Shown: piece after piece, positions 10,670 to 22,503 of the stretch
How positions within the stretch are numbered: position 1 is the stretch's first letter
Layout of the letters: the number at the start of each line of letters is the position of its first letter
Assembly (NCBI GenBank): GCA_018105865.1
Contig: CM030840.1
Location: 13,604,294 to 13,668,293 of the forward strand
DNA from: Metaphire vulgaris
Lineage: Eukaryota > Annelida > Clitellata > Crassiclitellata > Megascolecidae
Reading direction: 5' to 3'
Length of the DNA stretch: 64,000 nt
The notes under the pieces: model-generated
The model's database searches: none
Seen by the model: only the letters and a program-made list of their open reading frames with translations
Told to the model about the DNA's origin: nothing
Program-made: the position numbers and the translations under genes

Positions 10670-11549
10670 CTAAAAAACAAAAATTGTTTTCCCAATAGTC
10701 TTACTACTAATAATAATTGTAACCCTTATTAGGATTTTCACAATATAGTAATTTCTAATACACAGATTCATGGATCTACTAATATATTTACAAGAGATTA
10801 AGTCAATGCCAGAGAAATCTGTCAGAGTAGGAGAGAGAGAGACTGCGGCAAAAGGGCAACTGGAAACAGGCCGATTAGGTGACGGACGTTTATTATTAGC
10901 CAACATCTAATACAAAACTCTTGAGTATTTACAGAAGAGCAATATTAATTCTTACTCCATCAAGAAGTTGTGAAATAAACATTACACTCTACTCTAGTCC
11001 GTGTATAGAATTCATTTCAAAGACCTCGGGAAATAAAGAGATCTTAATTAACATTCTTGAATGTCTTTACAACAATGGTGCGTGACCTAAGCGTCGCGTG
11101 ACATAAGGGTCTTGATATAGGTAACTGACGTTTACCTAATCGGCAGGACCTAATCGTCACGTTCCCACTGAAAGTGATGTGTTTTACTTGAACGACTAAT
11201 AGGCCTAATATGTCATTCGCAAGAGGAATACGGGTGGATTTATGTAAAGGGTCACGAATTCGTAATTTTGTGTAACAAGTTCATTATGGCCATTAGCATG
11301 TAAGTAGATAAATTGCCTATTTAGGATGAAACGGTTTTATCATACATATGATGTAAATGATACTTGATGATTCTATGATATTAACAATTAGATGAACATG
11401 TGCACATCCTTATAAAAACTGTAGTCTGTAATTACCAAATTATTTGATTTGCTCTCATTATTAAATATATACGTAACAAGGACGTTGAATGTTCGACCGT
11501 TGGCATTGCAGCCAGCACTTACACTGTAAGTAAACGACAGAATACTCAC

Positions 11550-11708
11550 CCGAATCTGAGGAGGTTTTGGAGGAGGATTTTCGTCGAGTGATGTATACAT
11601 TCTGTATTCGTCATCGCCTATAATTCCCTGGTAGTTCGAATAAGTGTTGAGCTCTGAATCTCTTTCTATTACATTACGATTGCTCGGCGGGGAAGGCAAT
11701 CTCCCTTC
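11550..11708 (-). pseudogene. Relic C tyrosine and proline tail exon (open)
   Basis: This 159-nt exon, phase 0-0, encodes 53 residues. Motifs are SNYQGI (fits the ITIM pattern SxYxxI), DDEYRMYTSL (overlapping YxxM and YxxL) and ENPPPKPPQIR. It has more tyrosines than the A exon and no lesions, unlike the rest of relic C. Confidence 0.7.
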
Positions 11709-12155
11709 CTGCAAATATTTCAGAGCATCAAGCTTTAAAGTAAAACGAAGATCAGCGACACCCTATGAACGATGCTTTCGGGTAGGAGCTCGGGAAGCCC
11801 TATGATTTGACATGCCAATATTTAGGACAGCGCTATAAAAATTTTGTATTTGCTGTCTTACATGGACAAAATTGGGAATGCTTTAGCAGGGCGGATACAG
11901 GATATAAGTTTGGGCACACTGCGTTCCATTTCCCATCCTCCTTTTTATTGAACTTCCATATGGATTAATAGTAATGTAATACATGTCTTAAATTATTCAA
12001 AGGAGGGGAAAACGTAGGCTATCATTAAAACTTGATGGTTTTTCGTCACGATGAGAAATTAGCAAAACATATTTGCGTAGTTTTGGGCGTTCACCCGATC
12101 CTTTTTCCCTGTCATCTTTCATTTGTGCTTTCTGTTTTTGCGTTTCTGCTCGCAC

Positions 12156-12298
12156 CTGCTCATATTCGCTTTGATTTGTTTGGTTGCGTCGTCTTGAGCG
12201 AAGATTGACGTTGAGACAGATGATGAGCAGCAGAGCGGCAACACCGAGCAGTGACGCCAAAACGATAACAGCAATCAGTCAAGGTCGGTTCTCATTCT
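12156..12298 (-). pseudogene. Relic C transmembrane exon with premature stop
   Basis: The acceptor ATTTCCAG leads in phase 1 into GAG AAT GAG AAC CGA CCT TGA. The TGA (12279-12281) replaces a codon of paralog A just before the helix LIAVIVLASLLGVAALLLII. The exon is otherwise conserved (SRRRNQTNQSEYEQ) and ends in phase 0 at CAG|GTGCGA. Confidence 0.75.
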
Positions 12299-12830
12299 CT
12301 GGAAATAATTTTATATTTATTACAATCAACTCTCGAGTTGAATCACGTCGTTTTCTACTCACTTCATCGTAGACTGTCTAGCTTTTTCCAGATTCCCATT
12401 CTGACTGATCTATGAAATTGACGTTGTCAGGCTCACCACTAAACTTCGGCTATAGTTAGACCTATTTCAGCGGTAGATTAAGCGTTTAGGACACTTGCCT
12501 TTCGAAGGCTTTATAGAAATTCACGAGATTGTATAGTGTACTTAGTCAATAGCCAATCGAAAAACCATAGAAATTACTGCTATTTCATAATCAATTATAT
12601 TGATAAAATAAAATTGAGCTTATCAGACTAATCTGAAACAATAACAACAGTATTGCCACATCAAGCAAGATAAATCTTAGATTTGCCTATGTGAAAGGGA
12701 AAGACATGCAAAGAATTTTGACATTACGGGAATGTTTGTCCAGTTAGTAACGAAAAAACTGCAGTGTTCAAAATTATTGAACATATCTAGGTTGCTTTCC
12801 TACCATCCTCATTATAATTTCTTGACTTGC

Positions 12831-13440
12831 CAGTAGCACTGCTCTCTGAAGATTGTTGTCGAGTCGCATTGCAAATACCTGTACTGCAGGGAATGACCGT
12901 GACACCGCTAGTACTGCGTGACTTCTTTAATAAGCCTTTGATGAAAGCCAGCTTGTAATAAGCATTGAAGGTTCTGTTGAAGAGAAGGAAATCGAAGACG
13001 TAGTCATCTCCTATGGGAATTGAATCGATTACGATCTGGTTTAGTGGAGTGAGCAAAGTCTTTGCCTGTTTGACACACTGCAACGTCGTTTCAACACAGC
13101 AGCTGACATTCAACCAGACGCCGACGACAGATGTCGCTACGTTGACGATTGCAGTCGATTCAGTGAATGACATGTCTTCGTAAGAGACGCTGAACGTTGG
13201 CTTAACCGGCGTTCTGACCGTCAGGGTGGCAACTCTGCTTCGACCGTAGAGGTTGGTAGACCAGATGCTGGCAATGTAGTCCGTGTCAGGCGTTACAATC
13301 GACTGGAAAGTGCTACTAAACAGCGAATTGTAGCAAAATTTATTTGTGACCAACCATGTTTTCAATGTCTCAACTATTGTGTTGTTGGCCATGTTTGTCA
13401 AAGTGACTCTCACAACCTGGGGCTCTCCGTTATGCGGGGT
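12831..13440 (-). pseudogene. Relic C FN3 exon, 5' truncated
   Basis: From HNGEPQVVRVTLTNMAN to SSESSATG the sequence follows the A exon. The start is lost: the SLQWRCGW core and the splice acceptor are replaced by unrelated bases. It ends at a TG|GCAAGT donor, a GC-AG type site in phase 1, which fits the next exon. Confidence 0.7.
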
Positions 13441-15049
13441 AACGTTGTGAAATAGTTGTAGCAAATCGAAAATAATAGAAGTAATTAAAAAGGTCCCAGC
13501 AAAAATTTTAATTCCAAAATATAAATGAAAAAAGCACTGTTCATGTCATATCAGTTATTTCAAGTGCTGTACTCTACGTGCCGATGGGGTACGCGAGAAG
13601 TTCATTTGCTTACTTGGAGGTACAATTTTTAAAAGTATGAATCCCCCACTGAACACTTCCGGACTTTTTTCGCTTGTGAGATCTATTTTTAGGCAAAAGT
13701 CTCGTAAAACTACGGGGAAACGTGGGGATGAGCTTTTTTCTTTTTTTGTCTGTCAACCTATTTTTCGGTAAAAGTGTAGTAAAATTAGTGGGAAAATTTT
13801 CTTTCGCCAGCCTTTTTTGCTGAACGGAGATTTAGCATACTAAAGCAAATAAAAAGCTGGACATGCTCAACTGAGTCAAATATGGATGAAATCCGACAGT
13901 CGGACTTTAAAATGCTAAATATTGAAAAGGAACTTTATGAAACACTTAGATTTCGATGGTGCAGTTGAAACGTTTGCTAAAATGAAGAATAGACGTAAAG
14001 TTCCAGTTAGAACCTAGTGTAGTAGGCTTATATCATGCACACTGCCGATATCCATAAATAATTGCTGTATTATTCAATGTTTTGTATAGGCCTATAAGTG
14101 ATTAAAAACTATAAATTTACTTTAAAATTAAATCACTTAAAATGTTCACAGAGTTCTACCATCACAAATTCTAGAGTTCATAGTGATTTTAATTATTTCA
14201 TGTAAGGTATAGGCCTACTGTACTACTGTAACATTATTAAGTGTTAGTGGCTTTGGCCTGAATTTCTGAAATGTGACCCCTCCTGGTCCAAAATCCTGGA
14301 TCCGCCACTGCTTACAACTAAAAATACAGTATATCCTACAATGATCAATGTTTTGTATAACTACGAACAAAGTTTGTAGGGTATAATGTAAAAAAATCCA
14401 CTCAAGTCGTCTTTGGGGGAAATGTTATACGTGTTTTAAGGGTCTTAAATTACAGAGAGTGATTTCTGCGGGGTAAACATTTCTAGACACACACCCATTG
14501 CAAACTGGTGTCAACTTTGGCCTGACTTTGCCATAGATAGACGGAATCTAGTGTATAATAATACATCTACTAGAAAGATGCTCGCTTCGCTCGCTTCGCT
14601 CGCAGTGCAGGATAATACTAATCCAATACCTATACCTAATACCCAATCATTGAATTCATGCTGAACAACATTTCAATGAAGTACATACGCCACCTAGCCA
14701 AGCTCTGCGCCAGGTAATAATTAGGCCTATGTACGTTAAAATCACGCCACTGTGACCATTTGTGACGCTGTACACGTATTTTTTGTGTACGTTAAAATGT
14801 ACGTTAAATTGCGCAACTTCCTCAAGCTACGAACAATTGTTACCAATAGCAACGTCGTCGCACGCCCAGCCCTCTGACGCTGCAATGACTCGACTAAACC
14901 GTGTTAAACTACGATTCTACGAACAATTGTTACCAATAGCAACGTCGTCTTCGAACATCGTCCACCAACGCATCGCAACGTAAGGACTAAACGGTCTAAA
15001 CCGTCTACCAATAGTCAACCAATCAGAACGCTTGAAGGTAACAGACATA
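13441..15049. other. Intergenic, with CR1 3' end and a short direct repeat
   Basis: 14308-14400 matches the 3' end of the CR1 at 19593 (ATGATCAATGT, AACTACGAACAAAG). 14282-14307 on the minus strand is CAGTGGCGGATCCAGGAT, a common DNA-transposon terminus. CTACGAACAATTGTTACC recurs at 14827 and 14917, 90 bp apart. Confidence 0.5.
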
Positions 15050-15860
15050 CAGATAACGATTTTAATATGATAGATGACGCTAACATTTTATCTAATCAGA
15101 GAAATAATCAATCGGCGTTTGGAATAAGACAAAGAGTACAAATGAACATTAATCAAGAACTGACGTGTATGCCAACGCACTTAGCTTATTCATTCAGGAT
15201 ATTGAATCTAAATAATATATTCTTTATTTTAATCGGAATCAAACTTTATTTTATTTAAATAACCGCATATACTGTATATTATGTAGATTCAAGTTTCTTT
15301 CTAGTTAGTACGAAGAATTAAAAATCTTGTCTGTCGATTAAATTAGTAAATGATTAATTAGACATCGAATGGCTTTCCTAAATCCTAATAATTATAATCA
15401 GTGTCCAGTAGGCCTACTCTACCAATTACAGAAGCTGTTTATAGTAGTGCTGCATAGCAATTATCTAATAAAGCAACAAATAATAATGTTCGTGAGTAAA
15501 CAAGTAAGAATAACGAAATTTATATAGCGCTGCTCGATAGCTTGGGTTAGTGCACCAGCTTATTCACGAGCGCTCAATCTGGGTAAAATCCGAAGTCCGT
15601 AATCCGTAGTCCGTGGTGGTCGAGGTTGTAGATCCAGGTAGGCAGTAACAGCAAAGTATTTTGAAATAAAAAATCTGTAAATGTTGTAATAATTAGTGTT
15701 CAATAGCCTACAGTTAGACAAATTCTGTGTTGGACAGAGATATTAATTTAAGTTTATTATTCTCATCGGTTAGTGCTACTGAGTACTGACTACAAGTTTA
15801 GTACTAATGAAAAATCCACATGTTTATTCTAGAAGCGTCGTAATGCGTTAAACTCTGAAT
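15050..15860. repeat. Downstream segmental duplication, copy 3' of B
   Basis: It aligns with about 42340-43450 3' of A, for example around ACATTAATCAAGAACTG. 15520-15625 is a CR1 3' end (TTATATAGCGCTGC, GCACCAGCTTATTCACGAG) present only here. Confidence 0.65.
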
Positions 15861-15918
15861 TATTTAGAAAGTCAGCTTCGTGGTTAAATTGTAACCCTTG
15901 ATGGACATCGCTGGCTGT

Positions 15919-15933
15919 TCAAAATCGCTGCAT
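15919..15933 (-). pseudogene. Residual terminal exon of paralog B
   Basis: After acceptor ATTTTACAG the exon reads MQRF then TGA, homologous to exon 7 of A. It is only about 0.85 kb from the FN3 exon. The transmembrane and tyrosine-tail exons that should lie between are absent, replaced by a triplet-repeat expansion, so this exon is probably unused. Confidence 0.55.
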
Positions 15934-16029
15934 CTGTAAAATACAGAAGAAATTGCTTTCTCATCAATACGTATACTGTTACAAATTATATGATATATTG
16001 CTACTATCAATAATAATAACTTGCACCTT

Positions 16030-16375
<346 letters not shown>

Positions 16376-16764
16376 GGTAGATCACATGCAATGAGCGTCA
16401 CTTGAAGGGGGCGCCAAAACCCAAGGGCTTCTCAGCGAATGGCTTTCAAAGATCAAATCGTGTATATCAACTAATCGCCTCATGGTAACCCGTTTACCGT
16501 TCGTTAGAATTTTCGATGCCATCACCGCACCGGACATTTATATTTGGGAAGAAATGTTCTTCAAAGCTGAATTTTAAATTTACTATATCTCGGTTATATA
16601 AGAGCTAAGAAAACGAGTCTTAACACACCATTATTTAGCTTTTTAGTGCTCTTTCTCACCATCGTGCGAATATAAGCTTACAAAGGGTACTGGGTAGGGT
16701 CCACTCTAGGGCCTATATTGGGTATACAGTATTTGAACTGCGTTGTTAAAGTTTTCTGACTTGC
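16376..16764. other. No gene recognised; remnant of the B downstream intron
   Basis: I see no homologue of the A transmembrane or tail exons here. Confidence 0.4.
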
Positions 16765-16772
16765 CATTAGCA

Positions 16773-17446
16773 TTACAGTCCGAGGACCGTAGGTGAGTCG
16801 CATTGTGAGCAGCGGGACTCAACCCGAATGACCGTTTCACACCCAGCATTGCGTGATTTCTTTAAGCCTTTGATGAGAGCCAGGTTGTAATTAGAATTGA
16901 AGGTTCTGTTGAAGAGAAGGAACTCGAAGACGTAAGTGCCTCCTGTGGGAAGTGAATCGATAACGATCTGGTTTTGTTGGGTGAGCAGCGTCATCGACTT
17001 AGTAACACACTGAGCCTTCGCCTCAACACAGCAGCTGACATTAAACCAGACGCCAACGACAGATGTCTCAACGTTGACGACTGCAGTCGATTCAATGAAT
17101 GAAATGTCTTCGTAAGAGACTCTCAACATTGGCTTGGCCGGCGTTCTGACCGTCAGGGTGGCAATACTGCTTTGACCGTAGAGGTTGGTAGACCAGATGC
17201 TAGCCATGTAGTCAGTGTCGGGCATTACATTCGACTGGAAAGTGCTGCTAAACAGCGAATTGTAACAAAATGTATTTGAGAACAGCGATGTTTTCGATGT
17301 TTCAACTATTGTGTTGTTGGCAATGTTTGTCAAAGTGACTGTCACTAGCTGTGGGTCTCCGTTATTCCAGCCGCATCGCCACTGAAGTGAAACGACGTTA
17401 TGAGTGACGTATTGTAATTTGAAATCACCTGGTGTGTCAGGAACTC
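16773..17446 (-). CDS. Paralog B exon 5: FN3-like modules ending at a stop
   Basis: The acceptor TTTGTTTAG opens the same FN3 exon as in A (VPDTPGDFKLQY, then SLQWRCGWNNG). After the conserved GLKKSRNAG the reading frame slips by one base and ends VLGL-stop at 16773-16775. The old donor (TG|GCAAGT, a GC-type site shared with relic C) is still visible at 16764. The first 200 residues show no damage. Confidence 0.8.
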
Positions 17447-20400
17447 CTAAACAAAAATGTATATCAAATAAATGCATATATTACGCATATTCCTTCTTTG
17501 TAAGAGAGGCTAGGTGTTTGTTGTGTACAGTGTGCATGGTTAATTGAATGAATGAATGAATAAGTTAATGATTGAATGAAGAAATGTTGGTCTACAGCTG
17601 AAAGCGATTTGTGCGCTAGTACTTCTGTAGCTTTTAGAGTCACAATACCTTGACATTATTAACATCAAAGATACAGAAATACATGTACATTAAGTCTATT
17701 ATGCGCTGCACTCTATGAAACATTAGCAAATTTTCGAAACTACGCGATCACGTAATTTGGTGATGTGATGAAAGAACTAGTAATATTGACAAAATAATAA
17801 TAATAATAATAATAATTATTATTATTATTATTATTGTTGTTGTTGTTGTTATTATTATTATTATCAGCAAGACAACCTATATAGCGCCTTGACAAAACGG
17901 AGGCTAAAGTCATGGGCGCTTTGACAGGTGTCACTCGTAAAAGTTGTTAAACAAGTGAGTCTTAAAAATCATTCCGAAATGAAATGTTCTAATTGGATGT
18001 CGCGTCGGTCACGGGCAACGTAAGTAAGTAAGTAAGTAAACATGAAATTTCTATAGCGCTGCCCTAAAGCTTGGCGCAGTGCACCAGCTTATTCACGAGC
18101 GCTCACGAGCGTGTTCAAAGGTAGTAGATTCGCTCGCGAAGCCGATCTTCACCAAATATGACTGTCTTTGCTGAAGGTAAGTAAGTAAGTAAAGTAAAAT
18201 CTAATTGTTAATTTCTAAAGCGCTTTCAAAAGATGCACCGAAGTAGCTCCTTATTCCTATGCGCTTAATCTCAAATGAAGTAGCTATAGCCAAAGGTGGG
18301 TCATTCATGCCGGGTCATTTAATCAAAAGGGCGAGTGGGCAGGACGCTACAGCTATGGAGGAAATCATTTTATAAAGAGAAATGATTTTAGTTTAGAAAG
18401 AAAAACATGTGGAGATGTTGCGAGAAGGGGAGAAAATTGTGACTCAGAGTTTGTTATTTGGCTTTGATGTAGACAGCGAAGGGATATTGGAATTGAGTTC
18501 CAAAGCTCAGGTGGAACGAGTAGCTGAGCGCGACTGGTTGAGCGAAGTCTGTTGCGTCGATCATTCACTGTAGTTCTGGAGACGAACGAGGAGATAGGAG
18601 GGGAAGGAGCAGAGGAGTGCGGAAGACACAAAGAAACGCGACAGAACAAGACATCTATGTTCTATTATATCTACATCAATATGTGGATTAGCTAGAGTGG
18701 TTGGTATCTGAGAGTTAGACCTGTTGGAAAAAGTATGTTTAAGTATCTTCTTATGCGAAATACGTTACGTTATGTTATGTTATGCTAATATGTCAATTTA
18801 TATAACATAGCCTAATAATTATGGCTGAAGGCTAAAGTCAAGAGCACTTTACACACTGCACTTATAAGATATATCATATAAGTACGAAACGTTAGTTTAA
18901 TAGGTTAATTAAATATAGAGTTAACCTGGAGGAATAAGTTGAAAAGTGATGCTGCTTGAACCATAAGTGTTGCTTAATGTCATGGTGAAATTTCCATAGG
19001 GCCCGTATTGCCCGGACAGTGGAACGCTGATATAAGTATAAAATGACGTGTTGAGGTTTGTTGTCAGAGGAAGATTCTTTTGATATCCAGATGTATTAAC
19101 GAAACTCCAGTTAGAAAACGAGGACAGCGGAGGGGTGGAGTAAAAATGAAATTGAAAATTAGTCGCCCCAAAAGACGCTGGCCAATTCCACTTCTTGCTC
19201 AGTGGAAAGAAATTAGAAAATATCGGTCGACCTGAAATATAAACAATATCTTTACGATTTTAGCAAGCATTGTAAGAAAACTCGCGTCACTTGGAAATTT
19301 CGCGTCACTGGGTGATGCTCTAGTAAATATGGTTGTTTCGCCATCGATTGATTAGTTGATTTATGTTATTGTCATAGGCACTGTGTTGTTGCCTTTTGAC
19401 TCAAAGCAATGATGTGGTCTAGAGACATTATTTTGTTCGAAATTTTTTGCGAAGAATGTATTTTTAGTAAAAAAAATGCAAAAATTTCTAAATTAGAGTC
19501 AACGATACTTTAGTCTGAATAATAATTTGTAGAATGCTGTATAGATCTAGAGACAGATGCCATCAGAGAAATTGTGCAATACTCTTTTGATTAATAATAA
19601 TAATAATAATCATGAACTGATTATGGTGGCATATCGTACAAGTACTACTAGGACACCTTACAACTAAAAAAACAAACAGTATATCCGACAACGATCAATG
19701 TGCTGGGTAACTACGAACAAAGAGAGTAGTTTTAAGTTCTCGTTTGAATGATTCTATTGTCTTTGCCATAGTTGTTGATGGTGGCAGGCTATTCCAAACT
19801 TTGGCAGCCGCTACCGGAAATATGTGGTCACCAATGGTAACGTGGCGTGTAGACGGAACAACGAGAGTAAGACTGCATGGACGCAGATCGCAATCGTTGA
19901 CGAGAGTTGATGTCAGAAGTCTTGCAGAAACCAGCCGACAGATACGATGGCGCCAGACCATGAAGACACCGATAAGCAAGGATCGCCAATTTGTATTCAA
20001 TCCGCTGTGGAATACGAAGCCAGTGAAGTTCATAAAGAAGCAGTGTCACGTGATCTGATCTGCTGGCTTGATAGACAAGACGTGCTGCTGTATTGAGGAC
20101 AGCCTGAAATCTGTCAGTAAGTTGCCTTGGTAGCCCAGCCAAGAGCACATTACAATAGTCCAGACGTGGCATAACCAGAGACATCACTAAACTCTTTACA
20201 ACAGAAGGTGGAATTGAGTTCTGAATGCTTCTAATTCTTATCAGGATTGAGAAGCAGCAGGATGCCGTTTTCTGAACATGTGTTGTCATGGAGATGTTAC
20301 AATCAATGTACACACCGAGGTTACGGACACAAGCATCCCTAGAAATGTCTTCCGAACCAACGTGGATGGTGGTAGGTGGGATCTGATATTGACGACGTGT

Positions 20401-22449
20401 GGTCGAGCACCATAGTATCTCCGTTTTATTGACATTAAGTTGCAGATGATTCGATTTAGTCCAATCCGCTATCTCACTGATGCAGCAACTCATCTGATTA
20501 GTAAGAAGATCCGTATCAGCTGGCTTGCAGACACCATACACCTGTGTGTCGTCCGCATACAAATGGGGCGTCAGACCATGACGTTCAATAAGTCGCTGTA
20601 AGTCCGCCGTATACAGGAGGAAGAGGATCGGTCCCAGAACTGAGCCTTGAGGAACAGCATAACGCACCTCACTTGGAGTGGAGGAAGATGTTGCACAACG
20701 GACGAATTGCGTACGTTCACTCAAGTATGAGCGAAACCAGCTGAGAACTACTCCGCCCAGCCCATATGACGTCTCCAGACGCCTTAGTAGAATTTCATGA
20801 TCTACTGTATCGAACGCAGCTGATAAATCCAGGAGTGTCAGCAGTGCTAAATTACCAGTATCCAGTGCTTGAAGAATGTCACCTAGAACTTTGGCTAATG
20901 CAGTCTCGGTGGAATGATTTTTGCGAAATGCTGACTGTAAGTTTGGCAGCAAGTTTTTGGCATTCAGATAGTCAACCAGTTGCACAGCTACCATGCGTTC
21001 AAGTAGCTTGCTCAATGTTGAAAGATTGGATATAGGCCGGTAAGAACTAACATCTGATGTGTCAAGTTCAGGTTTCTTCAGTATAGGTGTAATGTACGCT
21101 GACTTAAATGCTCGAGGAACAGACCCTGATGACAGAGAATTGTTAAACAGCTTTGTACTGTATGGCGCAAACGTGTCAGCCTCCGTCTTTAGTAGGGTCG
21201 TTGGCAATGGATCTGTAGCACATTGCTTGCATGGCAGTTGATGGATAGCACGGACCACATCACTGCTAGTCAGATTATGATGTGATTGATCTTAATTTTG
21301 TGACCCGAATGGTTAAATTCAGCAGATCAACAAATGTATGCTGTGGTGACTTCTATATAAAAGTAAATTCCTCTGCCTTTTACCTTTTGCGAATATTATA
21401 AAAAATCACGATATAAATCAGTGATGGGTAATTGCCTTTTATCTAATTAATTGGAATGGGGATTATTTAAATATTTTGCAATTAGAATTATAATTAGCAA
21501 AATTACACAACTGATTAATTAGAATTAGAATTAGATACCTTCTAATTTAATTAGAATTAGCAATTAGAAGTACAGTACTAAAAATTTTAATGTAACGACA
21601 AAAACCAATTTCATCCTCTGTATTCTGTAATCATATTATTAATCAGTAATCATATTGTAATTATATTAATCAAAATTATATCAGAATTGCATTTTTCAGG
21701 TAAAAGTGACTCAAACAAAGTATAATCTAATCGATTTCTCCTATCGTTGAGAATAAATCCAGATGCACTAAATGATCTTTTAAATGTAGCAGATGTGACC
21801 GGCACAATATGATGATGAAAATGCAGCTGGAATAAACAGGGAAAATTCAATTTATGGTCCTCCCAAAAAGAAATACAATTATATTAGAGTTCATAGTGGT
21901 TGTAGTATCTAAGTAACTTTGGAGCTAGCCTATTCAGTTTCTGTTGATTTCAGCAAAGTGTTTTCCATATATCCAAATAGATCGTTGTGGGACTTAATTT
22001 GAGGTGTGACTGATTTGTCATTGTCCATAGCCGGTGCTTTGAGACTGAGTTTACTTGAAGTTTAATTTGTCCTTGAACAAAGCATCCTTCCTCAGCACTC
22101 TCTATCCACTTGAGTTTGGATCGTGGGTCCAAAGTAATTGACACAAGCAAGTGTGCTAATTAGGCAACTAATTGTTATTTTAAATTACAATTAGCAAGCT
22201 ATTCATTAGAATTATAATTAGCAACATTTTGGAAGTAATTGATTAGGATTAGAATTAGTATTGGACAGAGAGCTAATTCATTAGCTAATTAATTAGAATT
22301 AAATATTCAATTAGGCCTACCTATCACTGATATAAATTCAATTGACTAAATGAGATTAAATGCGTAACTGTAATTGTAGCAGAAACTACTGCAGTAGTAT
22401 AAAAGTAACGCGTCATTAAAGGTGATGGCATAGTATTTTACAGTACACC

Positions 22450-22503
<54 letters not shown>

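Larger units (their letters stand above)
10655..13440 (-). pseudogene. Relic C: 3' half of an Ig/FN3 receptor gene
   Basis: Four exons are recognisable: FN3 (about 13440-12831, front and acceptor lost), transmembrane (12298-12156), tyrosine tail (11708-11550) and terminal (10669-10655). No signal-peptide or Ig exons lie between it and paralog B upstream. The transmembrane exon carries an in-frame TGA just before the helix. It could be a leftover 3' half after unequal exchange, or alternative 3' exons for paralog B. The tail exon is intact and well conserved, so late decay or residual use is possible. Confidence 0.72.

Noticed and set aside
19744..21241. Plus-strand frames opposite the CR1
   Set aside because: Shadows of the minus-strand reverse transcriptase. 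The same holds for the plus frames over 57536-58653.
22451..22500. TC run as a promoter element
   Set aside because: A plain dinucleotide microsatellite with no gene start beside it.
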